A stretch of 64,000 bases of DNA from Actinophytocola sp050699915 (GTDB taxonomy: Bacteria > Actinomycetota > Actinomycetes > Mycobacteriales > Pseudonocardiaceae), in the NCBI RefSeq assembly GCF_050699915.1, contig NZ_JBOHGA010000005.1, positions 1 to 64,000 on the forward strand, read 5' to 3'. Below are positions 33,263-43,510 of the stretch, one piece after another. A model generated the notes under the pieces. That model did not search any database and was not told where the DNA came from. It saw nothing but the letters and a program-made list of their open reading frames with translations. Each line of letters begins with the position of its first letter. Position 1 is the first letter of the stretch. The translations under genes were made by a program, and so were the position numbers.

Positions 33263-36100
33263 GTGCGTAGACCTGCTCACGCATCCCGAAGATCCCGAGT
33301 CTTGTTCACCTCAGCCGCCTGCCTGCTCGCCGTCGTGGGGTTGGCGAGCCCGGCGGCCGCGGCCCCGCCGCCCGAGGACCAGAAGGCCTCGGCCGCCGCT
33401 GAGAACGCGGCCAGGCAGATCGGCGCCCTGCAGGACATCAAGGCGAGCGCCGACAAGGTCGAGTCCAAAGTAGACAGTAAGCTCCTCGTGGCGCTCACTG
33501 CGCGGGCGGACGCGGCCGCGACGCGCGCGCTGCCGAAGCTGCAGAGCGGAGTCGCGGTCACCGGCAACCGGACCCTGGTGGACATCCGCGCCACCGTGTC
33601 CAACGACCTGCGCAAGACGCTCACCAACGCGGGCGCCACGCTGCGCTCGGTGTCCACGCGGTACGGAACGATCCGCGCCGACCTGCCGCTGTCCGCGATC
33701 GGTGCGATCGCGGCCCGGACGGACGTCAAGCGGATCGAGGTCGCCGGCGGCGCGATGACCGCGCGCGAGCTCGACCGCGGGGACACGTCGGCCAAGCCGG
33801 CCAAGCCGGAGTCCAAGCAGGCCAAGGTGACTCGGATCGCGCAGCGCACCCGCGCGGCGCTGGAGAACCGGGCCGGGCCGATCAACAGTGAGGGCGACCG
33901 GACGCACAACGCCGACACCTCGCGCGAGCAGATCGGCGTCACCGGCGTGGGCGTGAAGATCTGCGCCCTGTCCGACGGTGTGGACTCGCTGGCCGCCTCG
34001 CAGGCCGCCGGTGAGCTGCCGGCCGTCGACGTGCTGCCGACCCAGGCGGGCGGGGGCGACGAGGGCACCGCGATGCTGGAGATCATCCACGACGTGGCGC
34101 CGACCGCGGAGCTGGGCTTCGCGACCGCGTTCAACGGCGACGCCAGCTTCGCGGACAACATCCGCGCGCTGCGCTTCGACCTGGACTGCGACGTGATCGT
34201 CGACGACATCATCTACTTCAAGGAAGCGCCGTTCCAGGACTGGATCATCGCCCAGGCCGTGAACGACGTGATCGCCGACGGCGCGCTGTACTTCTCCTCG
34301 GCGGGCAACGAGGGCAACACCGTCGACGGCACCGCCGCGCACTGGGAGGGTGACTTCGTCAACTCCGGCCAGGTGATCGGCAAGTTCGCCGGGTACGCGC
34401 ACGACTTCGACACCTCCGCGGCCACCCAGGTCTACCAGCCGATCTCGAACGCGTCGTCCGCGGGCGTGCCGGTACTGCTGAACTGGTCGGACCCGCTGGG
34501 CGCGTCGAACAACGACTACGACCTGTACCTGCTCGACGCGGCCGGCAACGTCGTCTCGATGAGCCAGGACTACCAGACCGGCACGCAGGACGCCTACGAG
34601 CGGGTGGACACCCCGATCTTCGGCGGCAGCGGTCTGCGCCTGGCCGTGGTGAAGTTCCGCGGCGACGACCGGTACCTGTCGCTCTCGGCGCTGCGCGGCC
34701 GGTTCTCCGACTCGGCCGACGGGCTGAAGGCGTTCAACACGCCGGGCGTCACGTTCGGCCACTCGGCGGCGCGGGGCGCGTTCAGCGTGGCCGCGGCACC
34801 GGCGAACGACCCGTTGCCGTTCGACCTCGAGCCGGGCGACCCGCCGAACCCGCGGGGACCGTTCCCGGACGCGTACGACGCCGACTCCGCGCTCGAGCGG
34901 TTCACCTCCGACGGCCCACGCCGGGTCTTCTACGAGGCCGACGGCACCGCGATCACGCCGGGCGACGTCAGCTCCACCGGTGGCGAGGTGCGGCAGAAGC
35001 CGGACATCACCGCCGCGGACGGCGTGCTCACCAGCGTGCCCGGGTTCGATCCGTTCTTCGGCACCTCAGCGGCCGCCCCGCACGCGGCGGCGATCGCGGG
35101 CCTGGTCCTGTCGGGCAACCCCGGCATCGACCCGGCCGAGGTTCGCGAGGCGCTGACCAGCACGGCGATCGACATCGTCGAGCCGGGCGTGGACGGACGC
35201 AGCGGGCACGGCGTGATCCTGGCCGACAGGGTCCTGGCGTTCACCGGGGCCAGCCCGCAGCCGCTTGCCCAGGCGGCCGCGCCGACGGTCACCCCGAACG
35301 ACGGCGGCCAGTTCCTGCACCCGGGTGACACCGCGACGGTCGACCTGCCGGTGACCAACATCGGCGACGCCACCGCGGTGTCGACGAGCGTGGTGCTGAC
35401 CAGCCCGACCCCGGGTGTGACGATCACGCCGCGGGCGCAGTCCTACGGCACGATCGAGAAGAACGCCAGGGTGACGAAGTCGTTCCAGGTCACCGTGCCC
35501 TCGTCGCACCAGGTCGGCACTCCGCTGCGGCTGAACAGCCGGGTCACGTTCGCCGGGGCCTACTCGCCGAGCAACGCGAGCTTCACCGTCGAGGTGGGCG
35601 AGCCCTCACCGACCACTGTGGACTACGCGTACGCGGGTGCGCCGGTGGCGATCCCGGACAACAGCACGGTCGGCTCGAGCGTGACGATCCCGGTCAGCGG
35701 CATGGGTCCGGCGTCCAAGGTGACGTTCTCCATCGACGGCGCGACCTGTAACGCGACCGCGGGCTCGACCACGGTCGGCCTGGACCACACGTTCGTCGGT
35801 GACCTCGTCGGCATCGTCACCTCGCCGTCCGGGGCCACCGCGACCGTGTTCAGCGGTAACGGCGGCGGCGGAAACAACCTGTGCCAGGTCGTGTTCGCCG
35901 ACGACGCGGCGAACCCGTTCGCGTCGGTGACGCCGGTCCAGGCGCCGTTCACCGGCACCTGGCGTCCGGCCGACGCGTTCTCCGGCCTGCGCGGCCCGGC
36001 GGACGGCGACTGGACGTTCAGCGCGTTCGACCTCGCCGGCGCCGACACCGGTTCGATCCGGTCGGTTTCCTTGCACATCAACGGGTACGTCACACCGTGA
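33263..36100 (+). CDS. Secreted S8/S53-like serine peptidase with C-terminal P-domain
   Basis: A 945-residue exported protease. A signal peptide (positively charged head, hydrophobic core, cleavage after SPAAAA) covers residues 1-34, followed by a prodomain to about 225. The catalytic domain has Asp in KICALSDGVDSL, the oxyanion Asn in YFSSAGNEGN, and the Ser motif FFGTSAAAPHAAAIAGL. Where subtilisins have HGT, this protein reads GGGDEGTAMLEIIHDVAP, so the charge relay may be Glu/Asp/Ser as in S53-like members. A CARDB-like beta domain and a proprotein-convertase P-domain end the chain. GGAGG precedes the GTG. Substrate unknown. Confidence 0.88.
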   Translation: MRRPAHASRRSRVLFTSAACLLAVVGLASPAAAAPPPEDQKASAAAENAARQIGALQDIKASADKVESKVDSKLLVALTARADAAATRALPKLQSGVAVTGNRTLVDIRATVSNDLRKTLTNAGATLRSVSTRYGTIRADLPLSAIGAIAARTDVKRIEVAGGAMTARELDRGDTSAKPAKPESKQAKVTRIAQRTRAALENRAGPINSEGDRTHNADTSREQIGVTGVGVKICALSDGVDSLAASQAAGELPAVDVLPTQAGGGDEGTAMLEIIHDVAPTAELGFATAFNGDASFADNIRALRFDLDCDVIVDDIIYFKEAPFQDWIIAQAVNDVIADGALYFSSAGNEGNTVDGTAAHWEGDFVNSGQVIGKFAGYAHDFDTSAATQVYQPISNASSAGVPVLLNWSDPLGASNNDYDLYLLDAAGNVVSMSQDYQTGTQDAYERVDTPIFGGSGLRLAVVKFRGDDRYLSLSALRGRFSDSADGLKAFNTPGVTFGHSAARGAFSVAAAPANDPLPFDLEPGDPPNPRGPFPDAYDADSALERFTSDGPRRVFYEADGTAITPGDVSSTGGEVRQKPDITAADGVLTSVPGFDPFFGTSAAAPHAAAIAGLVLSGNPGIDPAEVREALTSTAIDIVEPGVDGRSGHGVILADRVLAFTGASPQPLAQAAAPTVTPNDGGQFLHPGDTATVDLPVTNIGDATAVSTSVVLTSPTPGVTITPRAQSYGTIEKNARVTKSFQVTVPSSHQVGTPLRLNSRVTFAGAYSPSNASFTVEVGEPSPTTVDYAYAGAPVAIPDNSTVGSSVTIPVSGMGPASKVTFSIDGATCNATAGSTTVGLDHTFVGDLVGIVTSPSGATATVFSGNGGGGNNLCQVVFADDAANPFASVTPVQAPFTGTWRPADAFSGLRGPADGDWTFSAFDLAGADTGSIRSVSLHINGYVTP

Positions 36101-36115
36101 CGTCCTGACCAACGC

Positions 36116-36153
36116 GCACGGCCGTCGTCGGCACCAGCCGGCGGCGGCCGTGC
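36116..36153. terminator. Strong hairpin after the protease gene
   Basis: Seventeen-base arms pair around an ACCA loop with two G-U wobbles and no mismatch, starting 15 nt after the protease stop. The outer part is GCACGGCCG / CGGCCGTGC. It is the most stable hairpin I found in the window and a likely terminator separating the protease from acVLRF1. Confidence 0.75.
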
Positions 36154-36180
36154 CTTGTCACCAGCCGCTACCGTCGGCGC

Positions 36181-36849
36181 GTGGGCAGAGCCAGGGCGGT
36201 GGCCGGGGGCGGGCGCGCGGTCGAGGTCGAGCCGGAGCGGGTGGCCGGCTGGTTCGAGCGCTTCGCCGGCCGGCACGGGGGAGTGGTCGGCACCGTCCGC
36301 GAGCCCGCTGCGGTGCGGGTCGACGCGGTCGACGGCTCCACAGCCACCTGCGCGGTGCCGTTCGGACCGCTCGGGTCCACCGGGTCGTTCGCGGGGCTCG
36401 CGATCGACCCACTGGTGGCTCACCTGCTCACGCCGCGCCGCATCGGGCTGCTGCTCGTCCGGTTGGGCGGTCACGCCGTCGGCGTCTCGCGGGACGGCGT
36501 GGTGGAGGTGTCGCGGACCGACCGGCGGCCGGTGCACGGGCGCAGCGCCGCGGGCGGCTGGTCGCAGCAGCGGTTCGCCCGCCGCCGCGACGGGCAGGTT
36601 CGGGTGGCGCTGCGGGCGGCGGCCGACGACGCGGTGGCGGTGCTGGTGCCCCGGCTGTCCGAACTGGACGCGGTGGTGCTCGGCGGCGACCAGCGCGCAC
36701 TCGACGTCTTGCGCGCCGATTCTCGACTCGCGAAGCTGTTCGCGCTCGCGCAGCCGCGAGCGCTCGACGTGCCCGAGCCGCGCCGCACCGTCCTCGAGGA
36801 CGCGGCCCGGCGGTCGCGCGACGTCGAGATCGTGGTGCGGGAGGCGTAG
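36181..36849 (+). CDS. acVLRF1-family peptidyl-tRNA hydrolase
   Basis: Actinobacterial Vms1-like release factors hydrolyse peptidyl-tRNA on stalled or split ribosomes. This 222-residue protein has the eRF1-like VLRF1 domain with the key segment GGWSQQRFARRRDGQVRVAL near residues 125-144; the Gln pair is the expected catalytic element. It ends shortly after the core, without the zinc-finger or ankyrin parts of eukaryotic Vms1. The GTG lies 28 nt after the terminator hairpin and has no strong ribosome site, so it may be leaderless. It is followed nine bases later by an SRPBCC gene. Confidence 0.85.
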   Translation: MGRARAVAGGGRAVEVEPERVAGWFERFAGRHGGVVGTVREPAAVRVDAVDGSTATCAVPFGPLGSTGSFAGLAIDPLVAHLLTPRRIGLLLVRLGGHAVGVSRDGVVEVSRTDRRPVHGRSAAGGWSQQRFARRRDGQVRVALRAAADDAVAVLVPRLSELDAVVLGGDQRALDVLRADSRLAKLFALAQPRALDVPEPRRTVLEDAARRSRDVEIVVREA

Positions 36850-36857
36850 GAGGACGA

Positions 36858-37289
36858 GTGGCCAAGGTGAACGCGTCGGTCTCGGTGCCGGCGACGCCCG
36901 AGCGGACCTGGGCCACGGCCGCTGACCTGTCCCGCTTCGGCGAGTGGCTGACCCTGCACGAGGGCTGGCGCGGCGAGGTGCCGGCCGAGATCGGCGAGGG
37001 CACCGACCTGACGTCGGTGGTCGCGGTGATGGGCCTGCGCAACCGCGTGCGGTGGCATGTCGAGCGCTACGCCCCGCCGACCGGCCTGACGATCTCCGGC
37101 CGGGGCGTGGGCGGCGTGCGGATCGCGCTGGACCTGACGGTCCGCGGCGACGGCGACGGCCACTCGAAGATCACGGTCGACGCCGACGTCACCGGCCGGC
37201 CGGTCTTCGGCCCGGTCGGCATGGCGATCGGCCGGGCCGTGCGCGCCGACCTGCGCAAGTCGGTCGCCACCCTGGCCACGCTCGTCTAG
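36858..37289 (+). CDS. SRPBCC protein of the Rv0910 toxin-like family
   Basis: A 143-residue START-like protein. The order AKVNASVSVPATPERTWATA, ADLSRFGEWLTLHEGWR, VRWHVERYAPPTGL and GVGGVRIALDL matches, from memory, M. tuberculosis Rv0910, annotated as the toxin of a type II pair with Rv0909. No Rv0909-like antitoxin is next to it: the upstream gene is acVLRF1 and the downstream gene converges. It may therefore be a solitary lipid- or ligand-binding protein rather than a toxin. GTG start with AGGAGG at 5 nt. Confidence 0.75.
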   Translation: MAKVNASVSVPATPERTWATAADLSRFGEWLTLHEGWRGEVPAEIGEGTDLTSVVAVMGLRNRVRWHVERYAPPTGLTISGRGVGGVRIALDLTVRGDGDGHSKITVDADVTGRPVFGPVGMAIGRAVRADLRKSVATLATLV

Positions 37290-37300
37290 CCGGCCGGTTG

Positions 37301-38068
37301 TCAGCCCAGGGTGCCGGTGGCCAGCATGCCGCCGTCCACCCGGACGGTCTCGCCGGTGATCCAGCTCGCCTGGTCTGAGGCCAGGAACGCGACGAGCTGC
37401 GCGACGTCGGCCGGTTCGCCGAGGCGCTTCATCGGGTACGCGTTCGCCGCCTGCTCCTCGCGCTCGCTGTAGAGCATCTCGGCGAACTTCGTCTTCACCA
37501 CGGCCGGCGCCACGGCGTTGACCCGCACGCCCGGCCCGAGCTGCCAGGCCAGCTCCTCGGTCAGCCGGATCAGCGCGGCCTTGCTCGCGCCATACGCGGC
37601 GAGCAGGCCGGACGAACGCAGCCCGGCGATCGAGGCGATGTTCACGATCGAGCCGCCGTGCTCGGCCATCCACGCCTTCAGTGCCAGCTGGACGAAGCCG
37701 AGCGCGCCGACCACGTTGACGTCGAAGATCTTGCGCACCGCCCCGAGGTCGGCCTCGGCCAGCGGGCCGTAGGTCGGGTTGATGCCGGTGTTGTTGATCA
37801 GCACGTCGAGCCGGCCGAACTCCTCGGTCGTGCGCCGGACGACCTCCTCCCGGTCCTCGTCGCGGCCGGTGTTCGCGGGGACGGCGAGCACCTTCGCGTC
37901 CGGCACGTCGGCGCGCACCGCCTCGGCCGCGGCCTCGACCTGTTCCGGCTTGCGTGAGGAGATCGTCACCGCCGCCCCGCCGCGAGCCAGCTCGGTCGCT
38001 ATCGCGAGTCCGATGCCGCGGCTGGCACCCGTCACCAGCGCGACCTTGCCGTGGAAGTCAGGAGTCAT
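37301..38068 (-). CDS. Short-chain dehydrogenase/reductase (FabG-like)
   Basis: A 255-residue classical SDR. The NAD(P) motif is VTGASRGIGLAIA near residue 13, the structural NNTG lies near 88, and the catalytic Ser-Tyr-Lys is seen in VNIASIAGL and AAYGASKAAL. The C-terminus ITGETVRVDGGMLATG is typical of 3-oxoacyl-ACP reductase-like enzymes. The exact substrate is unknown. A perfect palindrome 15 nt upstream of the ATG is a likely operator, and acyl-CoA metabolism is a plausible role. Confidence 0.9.
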   Translation of the reverse strand: MTPDFHGKVALVTGASRGIGLAIATELARGGAAVTISSRKPEQVEAAAEAVRADVPDAKVLAVPANTGRDEDREEVVRRTTEEFGRLDVLINNTGINPTYGPLAEADLGAVRKIFDVNVVGALGFVQLALKAWMAEHGGSIVNIASIAGLRSSGLLAAYGASKAALIRLTEELAWQLGPGVRVNAVAPAVVKTKFAEMLYSEREEQAANAYPMKRLGEPADVAQLVAFLASDQASWITGETVRVDGGMLATGTLG

Positions 38069-38082
38069 AGCCGCTGACTCTA

Positions 38083-38098
38083 CTAAGCGGCTGCTTAG
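38083..38098. promoter_or_regulatory. Palindromic operator upstream of the SDR gene
   Basis: CTAAGC and GCTTAG arms flank GGCT, forming a 16-bp palindrome just upstream of the SDR start. Its size fits a TetR-family repressor of acyl-CoA metabolism. It also lies in the shared region with the divergent ABC-F gene. No adjacent regulator matches it. Confidence 0.6.
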
Positions 38099-38135
38099 CG
38101 CACACCGTGCGCTCAATTACGTTGCCGGCAACCCG

Positions 38136-38244
38136 TAGACTCGGGTCCGTGGTGGTTCGTACGGACTAGGCCGCAGGCGGGCTCGCCGGTCACGACCGGC
38201 GAGCGGACGAGGCCTGCCCACCACCACCTCCACGGAGTCTCCGC
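38136..38244 (+). promoter_or_regulatory. Attenuator-like leader of the ABC-F gene
   Basis: A TAGACT -10-like box is followed 7 nt later by the GTG of a six-codon uORF. Downstream, GCAGGC (38173-38178) and GCCTGC (38212-38217) enclose a hairpin with 10-bp arms CTCGCCGGTC / GACCGGCGAG. The run CCACCACCACC (38218-38228) is complementary to GTGGTGG at the uORF start, giving a competing pairing. The gene's ribosome site GGAG lies in a small CGGAG-T-CTCCG hairpin. This is the layout of ribosome-mediated attenuation as seen before antibiotic-resistance ABC-F genes; the mechanism is inferred. Confidence 0.65.
38149..38169 (+). CDS. Leader peptide uORF of six codons
   Basis: GTG GTG GTT CGT ACG GAC TAG would encode M-V-V-R-T-D. 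It begins at or within a base or two of the predicted transcription start, so it would be read from a leaderless end. Ribosome stalling on it could shift the downstream hairpins and raise expression of the ABC-F protein. Confidence 0.45.
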   Translation: MVVRTD

Positions 38245-39873
<1,629 letters not shown>

Positions 39874-40004
39874 TCCCTCGTCCGGGGGTGTGCGAGTTCA
39901 TAGCTATTTTCGATCTCGTCTGGCATTCCTCGCGGTCGTGTTCGATCATTGCGTCGGCAGGTGTCATCAGAATCCTCCGTCACACGCTACGGAAGGCGGA
40001 CGAC

Positions 40005-40214
40005 GTGGCCGATCTGAAGAAGGGCGCGCGGATCACGGGCAGTACGCGCGACAAGCTGGCCGCTGACCTCAAGAAGAAGTACGAGAAGGGCGCCAGCATC
40101 CGCGCCCTGGCCGAGTCCACGGGTCGGTCCTACGGTTTCGTGCACCGGGTGCTGTCGGAATCCGGTGTCACGCTGCGGGGTCGTGGCGGCGCCACCCGTA
40201 CCAAGAAGAAGTAG
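40005..40214 (+). CDS. Small helix-turn-helix protein (Rv1473A-like)
   Basis: A 69-residue basic DNA-binding protein. The HTH is YEKGASIRALAESTGRSYGF followed by VHRVLSESG, and the chain ends in a Lys/Arg-rich tail. It starts at a GTG with GGAAGG upstream, about 130 nt after the ABC-F stop. A nearly identical arrangement, Rv1473 followed by Rv1473A, exists in M. tuberculosis as I recall. The target is unknown. Confidence 0.88.
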   Translation: MADLKKGARITGSTRDKLAADLKKKYEKGASIRALAESTGRSYGFVHRVLSESGVTLRGRGGATRTKKK

Positions 40215-40222
40215 GTTCCGTC

Positions 40223-41539
40223 CTAGGGTTGGCTGCCGCGGGTGTCGGGGTTCGCGACCAGTTCATCGGTCGGTCCCGCGGTTGTCCGGTCCGTCCGGCG
40301 CCGCCCCGGCGTCGTTCCGCCGACGGAAGCGAACCCGATCATCGCGCCGAGCAGGGCCAGCGGGTAGATCAGGTAGCCCCAACGCGTGGCCGGCGCGAGG
40401 ATGATCGCCGCCCCGAGACCGGTGGCGATCCGCAGCGTCGCATCCGCGGGATCCCGTGGTGGGCGCAGGAACAACCATGCGACGATCGCGCATGCCGCCG
40501 TGGCGAGCAGCGCCAGCGACAGGGCGTGCCCGACCGGTCCCAGGCCCGCGATCAGGTGTCCCGGCAGCGGACTCCGCGCCGGTGAGCCGGCCTGACCGAG
40601 CCCGGCCGGGTAGAGGATCACGTGCTCGGCGAACGACGCCGGGTCGACAAGCAGCACGGGCACCACGATCACCGCGCTCGCCGCGACGGTCGTGCCGAGG
40701 AAGATCGCGAGGCCGCGGCGGCCGCCGCGGTAGGCCAGCACCGCGACCGCGAGTACCACGAGCGCGGGCAGGGCGGTCAGCTTCATCGTGACCACGACCG
40801 CACACACCACACCCGCCCAACCCGGTCGGCCGCGGTGGACCAGCGCGACGGCGAGCACGATCAGCGCGATCACCGGGAGGTCGTCGCCCGCGACGGTCAT
40901 CGTCAGCAGCGTGAGCGGGCTGATCGCGGCGAGCTGCGCGGCCGCCACCGGCACGCGCGGCCACCCCAGGACCGCGAACGCCAGCACGATGATCAGCACG
41001 CTCGCCACGGCGAACGCCACGCGGGCGTCGGTGAGCGCGGCGTCGCCGAGCAGCGCACGCGGCAGGCCGAGCACGGTCATCGACGGGCCGTAGGGCGTGT
41101 AGTCGTCCGGGTGCGCCGGCCGGTCGAGCAGGCTCAGGTCGGGGTAGGGCGTGCCGTTGTCGAGCAGGAGGTCCGCGGATCGCTCGACGACCCACACCTC
41201 GGGCTGGGCCGGGAACGACCACGGCCACGGACCCCACACGAAGTCCGGCGCCCGGCGGAAGACCAGCACGAGCAGCGGCACGATCCCGCCGAGCAGACCG
41301 GCGACGGCGATCGGCGTCCACCGCGAACGCAGCAGCCCGGCGAAAACTGTCGGTGGTGTCCGCGACACTAGAGCCAACCCGGTGAGTGCGGTGGCGAGCA
41401 GGTAGCCGACCGAGGCGAGGTTGCCCCAGACGCGGTAGCCGTAGAACTCGGAGAACACCGCGGTCGCCGCCGCGAACAGCAGGCTCACCAGGTAGAAGAG
41501 CAGGTCGAAGCGGCGTGCGCGCTGCCCGGTCTGCTCCAC
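40223..41539 (-). CDS. Polytopic membrane glycosyltransferase (GT87/DUF2029-like)
   Basis: A 438-residue membrane protein with about ten hydrophobic helices. The external loop PAHPDDYTPYGPSMTVLGLP and the later VAGDDLPVIALIVLAVALVH resemble polyprenyl-phosphate-mannose-dependent GT-C enzymes such as PimE-like mannosyltransferases. It may add sugar to a lipid carrier or lipoglycan. The C-terminal ~30 residues are a hydrophilic Arg/Thr-rich tail. The end lies nine bases from the convergent HTH gene. Confidence 0.7.
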   Translation of the reverse strand: MEQTGQRARRFDLLFYLVSLLFAAATAVFSEFYGYRVWGNLASVGYLLATALTGLALVSRTPPTVFAGLLRSRWTPIAVAGLLGGIVPLLVLVFRRAPDFVWGPWPWSFPAQPEVWVVERSADLLLDNGTPYPDLSLLDRPAHPDDYTPYGPSMTVLGLPRALLGDAALTDARVAFAVASVLIIVLAFAVLGWPRVPVAAAQLAAISPLTLLTMTVAGDDLPVIALIVLAVALVHRGRPGWAGVVCAVVVTMKLTALPALVVLAVAVLAYRGGRRGLAIFLGTTVAASAVIVVPVLLVDPASFAEHVILYPAGLGQAGSPARSPLPGHLIAGLGPVGHALSLALLATAACAIVAWLFLRPPRDPADATLRIATGLGAAIILAPATRWGYLIYPLALLGAMIGFASVGGTTPGRRRTDRTTAGPTDELVANPDTRGSQP

Positions 41540-41644
41540 GCGGGCAGGCTACTAGTGCGGCGCGTTCGCTCTCCGGGTAACCGGGAAGGCCCGCGCGATG
41601 GCCGGCGTTGTGCCGGGGCGACGGGGGAAGGAAGTGGGGCTGTA

Positions 41645-43510
41645 GTGGACAACGCCTGGAGCGTCATGTACGGCGCCATGCGCGCGGCGAACGCGCCGAA
41701 GGGCCTGCACAAGGGCACGATCCGGCGGGTGTTCCGGTTCACCGGGCCACACCGGGGCAAGCTGGTCGTGTACCTGCTGCTGACGATGATCTCGGCGGTG
41801 CTCGTCGTGTCGACGCCGCTGCTCGCCGGGCAGGTGGTGAACGCGATCGTCGGCGGGCACGACGTGTCGCTGGTGGTGTGGCTGGCGGTGGCGATCGCGG
41901 GTGTGGCGGTACTGGACGCCGGGCTGGGGCTGGCCGAGCGGTGGCAGTCGTCGCGGATCGGGGAGGGGCTGATCCACGACCTGCGCCGGGCGGTGTTCGA
42001 GCACGTGCAGCGGATGCCGGTGGCGTTCTTCACCCGGACGCGGACCGGCGCGCTGGTGTCGCGGCTGAACAACGACGTGATGGGGGCGCAGCGGGCGTTC
42101 ACTTCGACGCTCGCCGGGCTGGTGACGAACGTGATCCAGCTGGTGCTCTCGGTCGTCGTGATGTTGACGTTGTCCTGGCAGGTGACCGCGCTCGCGCTGA
42201 TCCTGTTACCGGTCTTCGTGCTGCCCGCGCGACGGATGGGCCGGCGGATGGCCGACATGCAGCACGAGTCGGCCACGCTGAACGCGTCGATGACCACCCA
42301 GATGGCGGAGCGGTTCTCCGCGCCGGGCGCGACGCTGGTGAAGCTGTTCGGTCACCCGCGCGCGGAGGCGACCGAGTTCGGCGACCGGGCGGCGCGGGTG
42401 CGCGACATCGGCGTCCGGACGGCGATGTTGACCCGGTGGTTCATGACGAGCCTGACGCTGGTGTCGGCGCTGGCGCAGGCGTTGGTGTACGGGCTCGGCG
42501 GGTACCTGGCGATCACCGGTCAGCTCGATGCGGGCACCGTGGTGGCGCTGGCGTTGCTGCTGACGCGGCTGTACTCGCCGCTGACCGCGCTCGCGAACGC
42601 GCGGGTGGACGTGATGACCGCGCTGGTGTCGTTCGAGCGGGTCTTCGAGGTGCTCGACCTGCCGCCGATGATCACCGAGTCGCCGACGCCGAAGACGGTG
42701 CCGGCGGGTGGGGTGTCGGTGTCGCTGGACGACGTGCGCTTCGGGTACCCGGCGGCGGACAAGGTGTCGCTGGCGTCGTTGGAGGAGGTGGCCGTTCTCG
42801 ATCAGCGGGGCGGCCAGGAGGTGCTGCACGGCATCTCGTTCCGGGCCGAGGCCGGGCAGATGGTGGCGTTGGTGGGGCCGTCCGGCGCGGGCAAGTCGAC
42901 GATCGCCTCGTTGGTGCCGCGCCTCTACGACGTCGAGGCGGGCGCCGTCCGTCTGGCCGATGTGGACGTTCGCGAGCTGTCATTCGACGCGCTGCGGGAC
43001 ACGGTGGGCGTGGTGACCCAGGACGGCCACCTGTTCCACGACACGATCCGGGCGAACGTGGCGTACCCGCGGCCGGCCGCGACGGACGAGGAGATCTGGG
43101 CGGCGCTGCGGCAGGCGCGGTTGGCGGACCTGGTGGAGTCGCTGCCGGACAGGCTGGAGACGGTCGTGGGGGAGCGCGGCTACCGCCTGTCGGGCGGCGA
43201 ACGCCAACGGCTGACGATCGCGCGGCTGCTGGTCGCGCAGCCCCGAGTGGTGATCCTCGACGAGGCGACCGCGCACCTGGACTCGGAGTCGGAGGTGGCC
43301 GTGCAGGAGGCGCTGACCTCAGCACTGGCCGGCCGCACGGCGATCGTCATCGCGCACCGCCTGTCCACCGTCCGGGCGGCGGACCAGATCCTGGTGGTGG
43401 AGGACGGCCGAATCGTGGAACGCGGCGACCACGACTCACTGCTGGAAGCGGAGGGCAGGTACGCGGACCTGTACCGCACCCAGTTCGCCACCCAGGCCAC
43501 CGCCGCCTGA
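41645..43510 (+). CDS. ABC exporter, fused membrane and ATPase domains
   Basis: A 621-residue half-transporter. The N-terminal ~330 residues form a six-helix exporter domain (for example VVYLLLTMISAVLVVSTPLL). The C-terminal ATPase has Walker A VGPSGAGKST, signature YRLSGGERQRLTIARLL, Walker B VVILDEATAHLD and the H-loop IAHRLSTVRAADQ. It probably works as a homodimer exporting a lipid, peptide or drug. A short Ser/Leu-rich insertion (VSLASLEEVAVLDQRGGQEV) before Walker A is slightly unusual. The following 200 bp hold only a weak 7-bp hairpin (about 43588-43606). Confidence 0.92.
   Translation: MDNAWSVMYGAMRAANAPKGLHKGTIRRVFRFTGPHRGKLVVYLLLTMISAVLVVSTPLLAGQVVNAIVGGHDVSLVVWLAVAIAGVAVLDAGLGLAERWQSSRIGEGLIHDLRRAVFEHVQRMPVAFFTRTRTGALVSRLNNDVMGAQRAFTSTLAGLVTNVIQLVLSVVVMLTLSWQVTALALILLPVFVLPARRMGRRMADMQHESATLNASMTTQMAERFSAPGATLVKLFGHPRAEATEFGDRAARVRDIGVRTAMLTRWFMTSLTLVSALAQALVYGLGGYLAITGQLDAGTVVALALLLTRLYSPLTALANARVDVMTALVSFERVFEVLDLPPMITESPTPKTVPAGGVSVSLDDVRFGYPAADKVSLASLEEVAVLDQRGGQEVLHGISFRAEAGQMVALVGPSGAGKSTIASLVPRLYDVEAGAVRLADVDVRELSFDALRDTVGVVTQDGHLFHDTIRANVAYPRPAATDEEIWAALRQARLADLVESLPDRLETVVGERGYRLSGGERQRLTIARLLVAQPRVVILDEATAHLDSESEVAVQEALTSALAGRTAIVIAHRLSTVRAADQILVVEDGRIVERGDHDSLLEAEGRYADLYRTQFATQATAA

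Noticed and set aside
36858..37289. Calling a complete toxin-antitoxin system at the Rv0910-like gene
   Set aside because: No antitoxin-like gene is adjacent; the neighbours are acVLRF1 and a convergent SDR.
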